Assembly (NCBI RefSeq): GCF_000235605.1
Contig: NC_016584.1
Location: 4,508,001 to 4,572,000, forward strand
Direction: 5' to 3'
Length of the DNA stretch: 64,000 bases
From: Desulfosporosinus orientis DSM 765
Lineage (GTDB): Bacteria > Bacillota > Desulfitobacteriia > Desulfitobacteriales > Desulfitobacteriaceae
Each line of letters starts with the position of its first letter. The stretch's first letter is position 1. Shown here piece after piece: positions 44,083 to 52,331 of this stretch. Under the pieces are notes generated by a model that was not told the DNA's origin, ran no database searches, and saw nothing but the letters and a program-made list of their open reading frames with translations. The translations under genes were made by a program, and so were the position numbers.

Positions 44083-44276
44083 AGTAATTTTGAACCAATT
44101 CCCATCCCTCGGTAACTTTCCTTAAAAAACAGATGATTTAAGCACCCCACCTTGTTGGGGAAATTTTCTGTGGTAGAAAAAACATAACCAATAGGAATAC
44201 CGTTATCTTTGGCAATAATAATCTGATTAACCGGAGAGTTTTCAAAACTTGCTTTCAATCTCGTTTCAAAATTCAT
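44076..44276 (-). pseudogene. GNAT acetyltransferase cut by DUF3102 sequence
   Basis: The chimeric frame 43797-44276 begins MNFETRLKASFENSPVNQII and includes IGYVFSTTENFP and YRGMGIGSKLLKWLEE, a GNAT motif A (RGxGIG) for acetyl-CoA binding. After KWLEE the frame passes into inverted, then antisense DUF3102 sequence. The last third of the acetyltransferase fold is therefore lost. The junction shares AAGTGGCTGGA with the DUF3102 gene, so it arose by microhomology. Confidence 0.6.
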
Positions 44277-44452
44277 GTTCTTTTATTAACCGTAGACACG
44301 CTATAGGGCAAAATTTCATATCTTATAACATCTCACCATTATAGTTCTAAGATGCTTTTTTAAAAAATTACGATAACCACAAACACAGTTTTCAACTTAC
44401 ATTCCCATTTCGGAACCTAGTCTAAATCGCCTTTAGTGAAAGGAGAGTTCAA

Positions 44453-46288
44453 ATGCCTAATCCGCTTGATCCAACAACTATTAAGAAATTCGAAAACCAA
44501 CTGGTTGTCCCGCCTGTATTTGAGCCAACAGTGGTTAAAGATCCCAAGACCGGCAAAGTTAAAAGCCATAATTACTCGGTGACAATCAGTGAATTCACCC
44601 AACAATTATTACCTGCGGAATTCCCCGCAACAACTGTTTATGGGTATGAAGGCAAAGTCAGGGACCCGGAAACCGGTGAGATTATTCCGGATTTCCGTTC
44701 CACACCCGGTCCTACTTTCGATGCAATTAGACACATTCCGATCAATGTGCAATGGATTAACAACCTGACTGAACCACATCCGTTAGCGGTCGATCCAACT
44801 ATTCACTGGGCTAATCCAAATAATATGCCAATGCCGATGCTCCCTTTTCCGCCGTTTCCACCGGGATTTCCTTTAGCCCAAAGTCCAGTGCCGATTGTTA
44901 CCCACCTGCACGGCGGGGAGACTGAACCGTCTTCCGACGGCTACCCGGAAGCCTGGTTCACAGCCGGGGAAGCTATCACTGGGCCTGATTTTATTAAATC
45001 CCGCTATCACTATGTTAATGCGCAGGAACCGACTACCCTTTGGTATCACGATCATACCCTGGGCCTCACCCGCCTTAACGTCTATATGGGTTTAGCTGGG
45101 TTCTATATATTACGCGATCCCCACAATCCCCTGGAGGGAAAAAACTCCAAGCTGCCCCACGGCAAATATGAGATCCCCCTTGTTATCCAGGACCGGTCTT
45201 TCTTTGACGACGGCTCCTTGTTATTTCCTAATAATGGTGTAAATCCGGATATTCATCCCTACTGGAGACCGGCCTTTATAGGCAACACCATAATGGTCAA
45301 TGGCAAGGTATGGCCTAATCTGGATGTTGAACCCAGGCAGTATCGTTTTCGGATTTTGAACGGCTCCAATACCCGCTTCTATAATCTGGCCTTTTCCAAC
45401 CAAATGCCCTTTAAACAAATCGGAACAGACGGCGGCTATCTGCCAAAGCCGATTCAGCTCGTTTCCCTGCTCATTGCTCCGGCCGAACGGGCAGATATCC
45501 TGGTGGATTTTTCCCAGCTGACACCGGGAACTAAATTAATTCTGACCAATACGGCCAATGCACCTTTCCCAAACGGAAATGCTCCTGATACCGAGACAAC
45601 AGGGCAGGTTATGCAGTTTACAGTGCTTAATAAACCCGCTGTCGTTCCGCCGCCATTGCCTAAAGTCTTAAACATTATCCCCCCGCTGAAGTGCCCCGTT
45701 AAAATACGCACCTTAACCCTTATGGTGGTTGGTAACCCCACCAAACCATTGGAACTTATGCTGGACGGTCAGACATGGATGGCGCCGGTCTCCGAACTGC
45801 CGCTGGTAGGAGCGACGGAGGACTGGCAGCTCGTGAACCTGTCTAGAGGCGCTCATCCCATCCATCTCCACTTGATTCAATTTCAGTTGATCAGCCGGCA
45901 GGACTTCCTGGTTGCCCAGTATACTAATGATTGGTTAGCACTCAACGGTGAACCCCCCCTTGACCATCCGACAAAAGTGTTGCCTGTAAAACCTTACCTG
46001 CTGGATGGGCCAATAAAACCACCGGCTCATGAAAGTGGCTGGAAAGATACAATTCAAGCCTATCCGGGCCAAGTAACGACGATACGAGTGCGCTTTGCTC
46101 CCCAAGATGTGAAGTTTTCCGTCCCAGGTATTAATAGATTTCCATTTAACCCAGCTGCAAAGCCAGGGTATGTCTGGCACTGCCACCTCATTGATCATGA
46201 AGACAATGACATGATGCGTCCCTACAAAGTGAGAAATCCGTTTAGTTATCCTACGAAGCGGCTGTCTAACAAATCTTTTACTTCCTGA
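44453..46288 (+). CDS. Multicopper oxidase (CotA/bilirubin-oxidase-like)
   Basis: 611 residues, start preceded by AAAGGAG. All copper motifs present: VTHLHGGE (about 152), WYHDHTLG (about 197), HPIHLHLIQF (about 470), and GYVWHCHLIDHEDNDMM (about 578), i.e. type 1, 2 and 3 sites with a Met ligand. No signal peptide; like the spore-coat laccase CotA. The last ~20 residues (NPFSYPTKRLSNKSFTS) are read from the reverse of a HIT-protein remnant, so the original C-terminus has been replaced. An oxygen-using laccase in an anaerobe fits a spore-coat or oxygen-defence function; this is inference. Confidence 0.9.
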   Translation: MPNPLDPTTIKKFENQLVVPPVFEPTVVKDPKTGKVKSHNYSVTISEFTQQLLPAEFPATTVYGYEGKVRDPETGEIIPDFRSTPGPTFDAIRHIPINVQWINNLTEPHPLAVDPTIHWANPNNMPMPMLPFPPFPPGFPLAQSPVPIVTHLHGGETEPSSDGYPEAWFTAGEAITGPDFIKSRYHYVNAQEPTTLWYHDHTLGLTRLNVYMGLAGFYILRDPHNPLEGKNSKLPHGKYEIPLVIQDRSFFDDGSLLFPNNGVNPDIHPYWRPAFIGNTIMVNGKVWPNLDVEPRQYRFRILNGSNTRFYNLAFSNQMPFKQIGTDGGYLPKPIQLVSLLIAPAERADILVDFSQLTPGTKLILTNTANAPFPNGNAPDTETTGQVMQFTVLNKPAVVPPPLPKVLNIIPPLKCPVKIRTLTLMVVGNPTKPLELMLDGQTWMAPVSELPLVGATEDWQLVNLSRGAHPIHLHLIQFQLISRQDFLVAQYTNDWLALNGEPPLDHPTKVLPVKPYLLDGPIKPPAHESGWKDTIQAYPGQVTTIRVRFAPQDVKFSVPGINRFPFNPAAKPGYVWHCHLIDHEDNDMMRPYKVRNPFSYPTKRLSNKSFTS

Positions 46289-46461
46289 ACTAATCTCCAG
46301 GTGCCCAGAACTCCTTCTTCGGTTAGGTCAAAGAAGCTTGCGACATGCCTCTTGGGAATAATCAGAACATGTCCTTCATTGACCGGGAATTTATCAAAAA
46401 AGGCCAGGGCCAGATCGTTCTAGACAAGGATAGCTATCTCTGGAAGCTTACAAAAAAACAT
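46246..46461 (-). pseudogene. HIT-family (histidine triad) remnant with amber codon
   Basis: Minus strand from ATG 46461: MFFCKLPEIAILV, TAG (46420-46422), then NDLALAFFDKFPVNEGHVLI, IPKRHVASFFDLTEEGV and LVQEVKDLLDSRFVG to a TAA at 46246. These match the first 70 residues of HIT hydrolases (FCK zinc Cys, NEGHVLIIPKRHV). The catalytic HxHxH end is missing. It overlaps the end of the multicopper oxidase gene on the other strand. Confidence 0.65.
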
Positions 46462-46645
46462 TCACTTACTTTGCTTCCCCTTCTTTCCTAACGATTTGAT
46501 TTTCTCTCTTTCGGGCCTTTTATATGTTAGCCGGTTGCATATTTTACAATCTATGGATATTATATTTAATAAGGACTGACGTGTTGGAAGCACGCCAGCC
46601 CGGCAGATTGTCTAACCGAAGGGTTAGCCGGAACTACGAGTTACT
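46462..46645. other. Spacer with repeat fragments
   Basis: Contains TATATGTTAGCCGGTTGCAT (46521-46540), a near copy of 36867-36886. No gene. Confidence 0.35.
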
Positions 46646-46686
46646 AAGAAATAACCGCAATCCTTGGACGGGGGCGGTTATTTCTT
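46646..46686 (+). terminator. Hairpin, probable terminator
   Basis: AAGAAATAACCGC pairs exactly with GCGGTTATTTCTT (13-bp stem), followed by CTTCATG. Confidence 0.6.
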
Positions 46687-46785
46687 CTTCATGATCATAA
46701 CAATGAGTGTAGACAACCTGTTGCAAGTATAATAGTATAGTCTCCAACAAAAGGATGGGAACTCTCGACGATTCCACTGGGTTAG

Positions 46786-46820
46786 GGCCGTCTCATAACA
46801 CGAGACGGCCTGTTTTATTC
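46786..46820 (+). terminator. Rho-independent terminator
   Basis: GGCCGTCTC-7 bases-GAGACGGCC then TGTTTTATT. Plus-oriented; the nearest plus-strand gene upstream is the multicopper oxidase, 500 bp away. Confidence 0.65.
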
Positions 46821-46876
46821 CCTTATCAACTCCGGCTGCATCTCAGACAATAACGTTCATTTACATTGAATAAATA

Positions 46877-48067
46877 TTAGTCTGAAATCTTCGCTTGACT
46901 AGCGGCTCTATTCCAGCCGAATAGTTTCACCATCCTGGATGCGACTAGCAGCATAAGCAACGAATAACCGGTCATTGATGCCTGAAAACTGACGTATGCT
47001 GCAATCTTAGTTACTATTGGGGGGCCAAAAAACATCCCGACTCCCCAAAAGAGATAATATGCCCCAGAAATAGTACCCTTTAAAGAGTTGGGCACGATTT
47101 CATTTAAGAAGCCCATTGAGGCAAGATAAAAAACGCCCATTCCTAAACTCGCGACCGTTAGTGGCAAGAAGATTAGCAGGCCACTTAAGAATGGAGTAAT
47201 AATTATCCCGCCAGCGGCGACAAGAAGTCCTATAATCATAAATGTATTCCAGCCAAATCTGTCCGATAATGAGCCGGTAATAACTTGTGAAATGCTTATC
47301 GCCACATAAAACAATGAGAAGAATAATCCGATAGCAACTGCACTTAAGGCCTTTTCTTGCAATAAAAATGTAGGGATTGTCGTGAGGAAAATTCCATAAC
47401 CAGCTCCGTATAAAGTAATCCCCAGCAAAGAAATACAGGTTTTTCGCTGTTTGATCAATTTTAATATGTTCTGAAGATCAAACAAGCTCACACTCGTTCC
47501 TTCTTTTTTCGTGAGAGGCTCCACTAGAAGACTGATTACAACCGCGCCAGCTAAACAGCCAAAAGAGTAGATCAGAAATACCGCATTCCCGGTCAATACC
47601 TTCGCCAATACCACTCCCAAAACAGGCCCCAAAGTAAGGCCGAAATGGATAGCTGCGTTGTATATCCCCATTACCTTACCCTTATTCATTGGATATTTTA
47701 CTGACAGTAACGCTGGGGCTAACGCCCAAACCGGCGCTTCGCCGACTCCTTGCAAAAGCCGGGCGAAAAATATCAAGCCTGAGCTTGTTGCAAAGAAAAA
47801 TACTAATCCGGCTAAAAAACACAGCAAATATCCAAGGATTAGAAACAGCTTGAAGCCTAATTTATCCGACAAGCTGCCGATAGGAACTTGGAACAGCATA
47901 TAGGAAAAGGCGAAAGCTGAAGCCAGATATCCTACCGAATGCCCATTTCCATCCAAAGACACGACTCGTTGCGGCAATATCACAACTATCATGCCTACTC
48001 CGACCATCATTAACAGGACCGCGAAGATTAATCCCAAAAGGGTTTTGTCCCGAAGCATAGTTACCAT
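46877..48067 (-). CDS. MFS transporter
   Basis: 396 residues, start preceded by AAGGAGG. Twelve hydrophobic segments, with the MFS motif GSLSDKLGFKLF after TM2 (residues 60-72) and GSLSDRFGWN after TM8. A drug/H+ antiporter or sugar/organic acid carrier; substrate not readable. It stands alone between a plus-strand terminator and a small ORF at 48147. Confidence 0.88.
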   Translation of the reverse strand: MVTMLRDKTLLGLIFAVLLMMVGVGMIVVILPQRVVSLDGNGHSVGYLASAFAFSYMLFQVPIGSLSDKLGFKLFLILGYLLCFLAGLVFFFATSSGLIFFARLLQGVGEAPVWALAPALLSVKYPMNKGKVMGIYNAAIHFGLTLGPVLGVVLAKVLTGNAVFLIYSFGCLAGAVVISLLVEPLTKKEGTSVSLFDLQNILKLIKQRKTCISLLGITLYGAGYGIFLTTIPTFLLQEKALSAVAIGLFFSLFYVAISISQVITGSLSDRFGWNTFMIIGLLVAAGGIIITPFLSGLLIFLPLTVASLGMGVFYLASMGFLNEIVPNSLKGTISGAYYLFWGVGMFFGPPIVTKIAAYVSFQASMTGYSLLMLLVASRMVKLFGWNRAASQAKISD

Positions 48068-48146
48068 TCGTAAGCTCCTCCTTTTTACCCCTTTCGGCCG
48101 AGGAGGATGCCGGTGATATGGTATAAGTCAGGCAATCCTTACCCGG

Positions 48147-48257
48147 CTAAAAGAGATTGTACTTAGAATTAACGTCGCTTACAGGAGGCGGTGGCAGAAT
48201 CTCTTTTACCATAAAGGCAGCTATGACTTTAAACTCAGACTCATAGTTTTTAGACAT
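48147..48257 (-). CDS. Small ORF, 36 residues
   Basis: MSKNYESEFKVIAAFMVKEI then LPPPPVSDVNSKYNLF and a stop. AAAGGAG precedes the ATG at an ideal distance. No family recognised; it may be a real small protein or a truncated gene. Confidence 0.4.
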   Translation of the reverse strand: MSKNYESEFKVIAAFMVKEILPPPPVSDVNSKYNLF

Positions 48258-48328
48258 AAAAATCTCCTTTCTTGCAGCAAATAATGTATCCACCTGCGAA
48301 GTGGGCTTTCAACAATAATGAAAAATAT

Positions 48329-48367
48329 AAGAGGTACAGTCAGTCCTGAATCTGATTGACACCTCTT
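48329..48367 (-). terminator. Terminator of the Rpn gene (GTCAGTC family)
   Basis: AAGAGGT.CAGTCAG pairs with CTGATTGACACCTCTT; TATATTTTTC follows on the minus strand. Core shared with 35506 and 36894. Confidence 0.6.
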
Positions 48368-48391
48368 GCTTTGTTGATTACTATATCCCAC

Positions 48392-49309
48392 TCATCCTTT
48401 TAAGTTTTTTATTTCTTCTTCCGACATTCCTACAATGTCGGAGATTACTCCAATATCCATTCCCCTCTTTAACATTTTTTTTGCTATTGTAAGTTTACCT
48501 TCTTCTATTCCTTGTTCTATCCCTTGCTTCAAGCCTTGTTTTAAGCCTTCCTCCATCCCTTTTTTTAATCTCAATTCTGCTTCCCTTATTGCTGCCTTCT
48601 CATCAAGGATTGCTTTTTGCCTTGACCAGTAGATTTCCCGGATTCTTGGATCATCACTGGATTTTTCCCATTCATCCATAGCTTGATTCAATATAGGATC
48701 TTGCATAGCGATCTCCTCCAAGGTTTTATAGATTTCTTCATCCTCCGAGCCCTCTAAAAGGAATAACCACCGCACTAAGGCATCTTCCCTGGGACTAATC
48801 AATCCTTCTCTCCACTTAACCAAGAGCTTGGGCAGCTCCATGAAATGTATTTCCAGAGCCTCGGTCAGCTCAAACCCCTCTTCTACTTCGAAAAGTCTAA
48901 AAACACTATGGTAGCTTCTCGTCTCTTTAATATATCTGAAATCCAGGATATTAATAGTAATAGTCTTAGCCAGCTCTTGATAGGCCATCCCTTCCCGCAT
49001 TTGACGAGTATACATTCTGGCCCAGTAGAAAAGAGTCCGTTTGTCCATATCATGCCGGTTGGCCAGTTGAATTTCAATATTAACTTGAATCCCCTCAGTA
49101 GTTAACGCCCTGATATCCAGGACAGACTTTTTATCGTCTTTGAAGTCTTTATCAAGTTCAGGATTTAATAATTGAACTGAGGTTATCTGATTGTCGCGGG
49201 GGAGTTTGAGCGCAGCATTTAAGAAGGCCATAAGAATTGGCTCATTACCGGTTTTGCCAAAGATAAGCTTAAAAGCATAATCAATTTTCAGGTCTATTAG
49301 CTGTCTCAT
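48392..49309 (-). CDS. Rpn-family recombination-promoting nuclease / putative transposase
   Basis: 305 residues. IDLKIDYAFKLIFGKTGNEP at the start, then VLDIRALTTEGIQVNIEIQL, the PD-(D/E)XK core (D...ExQ) of the Rpn/PDDEXK group. Rpn proteins promote RecA-independent recombination. The C-terminus has EG-rich repeats (KGMEEGLKQGLKQGIEQG) typical of this family. A terminator lies 25 bp downstream. In a region of so many rearrangements, this nuclease is a plausible agent, though there is no direct evidence. Confidence 0.85.
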   Translation of the reverse strand: MRQLIDLKIDYAFKLIFGKTGNEPILMAFLNAALKLPRDNQITSVQLLNPELDKDFKDDKKSVLDIRALTTEGIQVNIEIQLANRHDMDKRTLFYWARMYTRQMREGMAYQELAKTITINILDFRYIKETRSYHSVFRLFEVEEGFELTEALEIHFMELPKLLVKWREGLISPREDALVRWLFLLEGSEDEEIYKTLEEIAMQDPILNQAMDEWEKSSDDPRIREIYWSRQKAILDEKAAIREAELRLKKGMEEGLKQGLKQGIEQGIEEGKLTIAKKMLKRGMDIGVISDIVGMSEEEIKNLKG

Positions 49310-49572
49310 AAACCCATTCTCCCCATGCTTACTTACGCTTTAATCATACCATAATATGGTCGATTCGTATATTATCTGTAACCCGGGACTTCTCACTAAT
49401 AATCTTAACTAATCCCTCGCTTGGGATATCAGGGATTTATGGAAACTGGGAAAACAACAAGATTGTCCTTCTGGGCCATGCTTTACTTCTCCCCATCAGA
49501 ACCCGGATATCGCCAGCCTGCAAGACACCATAATCTTTGGCCGGGGGTTAAAAAGGTTCCACTGTTTTTTAA
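49310..49572. other. Spacer with a degenerate copy of the 38.4-38.6 kb unit
   Basis: 49428-49500 matches 38440-38463 and 38600-38640 with the centre lost (GATTTATGGAAACTGGGA joined to the terminator-like GGCCATGCTTTACTT). Nothing else is recognisable. Confidence 0.45.
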
Positions 49573-49636
49573 AATAGTCTTTACAACTCCAGACTATTCA
49601 AGTAGTATATACTCATACTATTAGAATAGTCTGGAG
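49573..49636. promoter_or_regulatory. BlaI operator array and promoter
   Basis: Half-sites AATAGTCT (49573), AGACTATT (49591) and AATAGTCT (49625) form two overlapping inverted pairs. A promoter, TTTACA (49580-49585), 17 bases, TAGTAT (49603-49608), is covered by them, just upstream of the BlaI-family gene. This fits autorepression. Confidence 0.65.
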
Positions 49637-49645
49637 GTTTTAATT

Positions 49646-50002
49646 TTGACAGTTGTAAAGCTTTTTGACAGCGAACTGAAAATCATGGACATTGTGTGGG
49701 ATAAGGAGCCGGTATCGGCCAAAGAAATTTCTCTGATCGCTGCTGAAACAATCGGCTGGAATAAGAATACAACCTATACGATTATTAAAAAACTGCTGGA
49801 TAAAAATGCCCTTCGACGGACTGAACCGAATTTTATCTGTACTTCCCTGGTCCAAAAAGCAGAGGTACGCAAGGCTGAAACCCAAAGCCTTATCGACAAG
49901 TTGTATAACGGCTCGAAAAAAGCCTTTTTCGCTTCGTTCATAGAAAATGACCTTACTGAGGATGAGCTGGAGATGTTGAAAAAACTGATAGAAAAGAGGT
50001 AG
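49646..50002 (+). CDS. BlaI/MecI-family transcriptional repressor
   Basis: 118 residues from a TTG with GGAGG eight bases upstream. Winged helix with LFDSELKIMDIVWDKEPVSA, AETIGWNKNTTYTIIKKLL and the dimerisation tail; the pattern (W-K-x-T-T-x-T) is that of BlaI. These repressors are cleaved by the partner M56 sensor protease. The gene is three bases before the M56 gene. The operator array upstream supports autorepression. There is no beta-lactamase in the window. Confidence 0.88.
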   Translation: MTVVKLFDSELKIMDIVWDKEPVSAKEISLIAAETIGWNKNTTYTIIKKLLDKNALRRTEPNFICTSLVQKAEVRKAETQSLIDKLYNGSKKAFFASFIENDLTEDELEMLKKLIEKR

Positions 50003-50005
50003 TCC

Positions 50006-50917
50006 ATGCTGGCTGAATTGTTTTACTGGGTACTTAACATGAGTATCCTCGGCAGTGTTGCCGGATTGCTTGTTTTGTCCTTGCGTAAACTTAAAATTCT
50101 GCCGCGTTTTGCAGTCTATGTCTTATGGCTTCTTCCCCTGATCAGGTTCTGGCTGCCTGTAGGCATTGCTAATCAATACAGCCTGCTAAACTTGATTTCT
50201 AAATTCACCACCAAAACAGTGATTGTCCGCCAGGAACTGCCTCAGATCACAGCCACCAACAGTATAATGGCTGCCAAAAACTACTTCCCTCTCGAATACA
50301 AAACCGACCTGCTTAAAAACCTGCTTAATGTGGCATCCCTGATATGGATTATTGTTTCCTGTGTTATCATTCTGGTCTTGGTGGTGCTCTACTTCTTTAA
50401 CAAATCAGAGTTGAAGACTGCGCAGCTTATAAGCGGCAATATCTATCAATCGGATAAAATTACCGCTCCGGCCGTCTATGGTATTATTCGGCCCAAAATC
50501 ATGATCCCTGCCCAAATAGCTGCCGGGGATCTGGAGTATATTCTGCTCCATGAACAGGTGCATATAACACGCCGGGACAATCTCTTGCGGGCCATAGCCT
50601 TGCTGACAGCCAGCGTTCATTGGTTCAATCCCCTATCCTGGATATTCCTCAAGTACTTTTTTGCCGATATGGAACTGGCCTGTGATGCCAAGGTTATCAA
50701 AAATTTCGATGAACGGCAGACCAAGGAGTATGCCCTCGCCCTACTCACCTGCGCTTCCGGCAAAGCTTTCTTCGCCTCGGCATTTGGCGGAACAAAAACG
50801 AAGCTGCGCCTGGAAAGGATCTTATCCTATAAAAAGCTTACGCTCTTTTCTTCACTCTGCTTTGCTGCCTTGCTAATCTCGATTGCTGTGATCATGCTCA
50901 CCAACGCTGCTGTTTAG
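50006..50917 (+). CDS. M56-family metallopeptidase sensor (BlaR1/MecR1-like)
   Basis: 303 residues, GAGGT before the ATG. Three N-terminal transmembrane segments, then the zinc protease motif LLHEQVHITRRDN (HExxH-like, about 181) and MELACDAKVI, with one C-terminal transmembrane segment. It lacks the penicillin-binding sensor domain of true BlaR1, so it would sense something else. Partner of the BlaI-type repressor directly upstream. Confidence 0.88.
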   Translation: MLAELFYWVLNMSILGSVAGLLVLSLRKLKILPRFAVYVLWLLPLIRFWLPVGIANQYSLLNLISKFTTKTVIVRQELPQITATNSIMAAKNYFPLEYKTDLLKNLLNVASLIWIIVSCVIILVLVVLYFFNKSELKTAQLISGNIYQSDKITAPAVYGIIRPKIMIPAQIAAGDLEYILLHEQVHITRRDNLLRAIALLTASVHWFNPLSWIFLKYFFADMELACDAKVIKNFDERQTKEYALALLTCASGKAFFASAFGGTKTKLRLERILSYKKLTLFSSLCFAALLISIAVIMLTNAAV

Positions 50918-50928
50918 GAGGTGCTGCT

Positions 50929-51360
50929 GTGAAACGAGTTTTCTTAATCATGCTGATTCTCTTCTTGCTGCTGACAGGATGTATAAGGTCAAGCAGCAAA
51001 ACCCTTGAGGCAGATAATATTACAATAGGTTTAAGTTTTTCCAGTTATGTAATGTTTGGAGCAGATCAAGGGATCGTCGATAACTTACTTAGTCAGTTCA
51101 ACTCTCTCAGCTTTGAAAAAACTGCTGAGCAAATAGATCTGCTAACTGCCTTTCATGTATCTTTTTCCTATAAAGGGAAAGGGGTTAAAAGCTTCTGGGT
51201 TGATAAGAAGGGAGTGTTTTGGCTTGACGGTACGACAGAATGCTTTAAGGTCTCTTCCGGGTACTTAGACTATCAATACATAAAAGCTGTCTACGAAGGC
51301 AGCCAAAACAACTCAGCCAGACAAGACGTCCAAGGCCGTATCAGGGGGGAATACTTATGA
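50929..51360 (+). CDS. Lipoprotein of unknown function
   Basis: 143 residues from GTG 50929, with AGGAGG upstream. Signal peptide MKRVFLIMLILFLLLTGC with a lipobox LTGC (Cys 18). The mature part is beta-rich and unrecognised. Its stop overlaps the ATG of the next gene by 4 bp. As part of the BlaI/M56 operon it is likely produced in response to the same signal, at the cell surface. Confidence 0.75.
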   Translation: MKRVFLIMLILFLLLTGCIRSSSKTLEADNITIGLSFSSYVMFGADQGIVDNLLSQFNSLSFEKTAEQIDLLTAFHVSFSYKGKGVKSFWVDKKGVFWLDGTTECFKVSSGYLDYQYIKAVYEGSQNNSARQDVQGRIRGEYL

Positions 51361-52331
51361 GCTATAAAAAATTCTATTTCCTGTCCCTGTATATCCTTTT
51401 CTTAGTCTCTATTTACCCTCTATACATGGGTTTTGTAACCCTGGGCAATTATTTAGAACATGGTTTTATCTATGCATCTGATTATCCAAAATATATTATT
51501 CCTTACACCCCTATATGTATTGCCTTAATTGCTTCCTCCGCACTCATGCCCCTGATCTTTAAGCTCTGCAAAAGCCGCACTCTGCCGGTGGTTTCAGTTT
51601 TGGGAATTCTCTTATTCCTGACTTTTGAATTTGGCTTTGAACAAATCAAAGTCATTGAAGGGTATGTGGAAATGCCCCTTGAATCCTGGCAATTAAGCTT
51701 GTGTATGGCCACTCCGGAGGTTCTCCGCTCCATCGGGGAACCTATCTATGCAGCGAATAATCCGGCTTTCAAATTTCACTTTTACCTTATTGCTATTGTC
51801 ATCATACTAACCGTGCTGAAGGTGGTCTATGGCTTTGGAAAAATGAGCAGAGAACAGAATTTTTCTAAGAAGCGTCCGCTGATTGCTCAAGGGGTTTCCG
51901 CGCTGTTGTTCATTAGCCTTTGCATTTTAGCCTGTTTTACCGCCTTTTACAGAAACGGCACCCTCCATATTTCCCCCTTATCTGCCCTGCTGATGGCTGG
52001 ATTCTTTACAGTGTTCGGCATTACCGCCGGTATTTATTGCGGCTCGCTGTTGTATGGAAAAAGCCCGCTGTTCGCCAAGACTATACCTGCCTTATCTGCT
52101 TCCTTGACAACACTCCTGATGTATCTGGGGGAGCTGGTACTGATGGATGGGGTTCTCTTTATCTATGGCCAGGGGTTCTTCTTTGAATCCTTAGAGATAA
52201 TCCCCTTTTCCCCCGCCGACCTTTTGGTTATTCTGGGCTCCGGTGGGATTACCTATATCCTTATGCCAATGTTTCAATTGCCTGTTTCGCCCATTGAGAA
52301 TCCTGTAGTACCGCGCGCCCGACGCCGATGA
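51357..52331 (+). CDS. Integral membrane protein of unknown function
   Basis: 324 residues. Seven to eight hydrophobic segments (e.g. FYFLSLYILFLVSIYPLYMG, SVLGILLFLTFEFGF, YLIAIVIILTVLKVVYG, AGFFTVFGITAGIYCGSLL). No family recognised. The last 25 codons overlap the OYE gene (ending 52261) tail to tail by 71 bp, and are positively charged (PRARRR), so the original C-terminus may have been shortened by the junction. Final gene of the BlaI/M56 operon. Confidence 0.65.
   Translation: MSYKKFYFLSLYILFLVSIYPLYMGFVTLGNYLEHGFIYASDYPKYIIPYTPICIALIASSALMPLIFKLCKSRTLPVVSVLGILLFLTFEFGFEQIKVIEGYVEMPLESWQLSLCMATPEVLRSIGEPIYAANNPAFKFHFYLIAIVIILTVLKVVYGFGKMSREQNFSKKRPLIAQGVSALLFISLCILACFTAFYRNGTLHISPLSALLMAGFFTVFGITAGIYCGSLLYGKSPLFAKTIPALSASLTTLLMYLGELVLMDGVLFIYGQGFFFESLEIIPFSPADLLVILGSGGITYILMPMFQLPVSPIENPVVPRARRR

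Noticed and set aside
43797-44276. Treating the 159-residue frame as one acetyltransferase
   Set aside because: The last 90 residues are antisense DUF3102 sequence; only the first part is GNAT-like.
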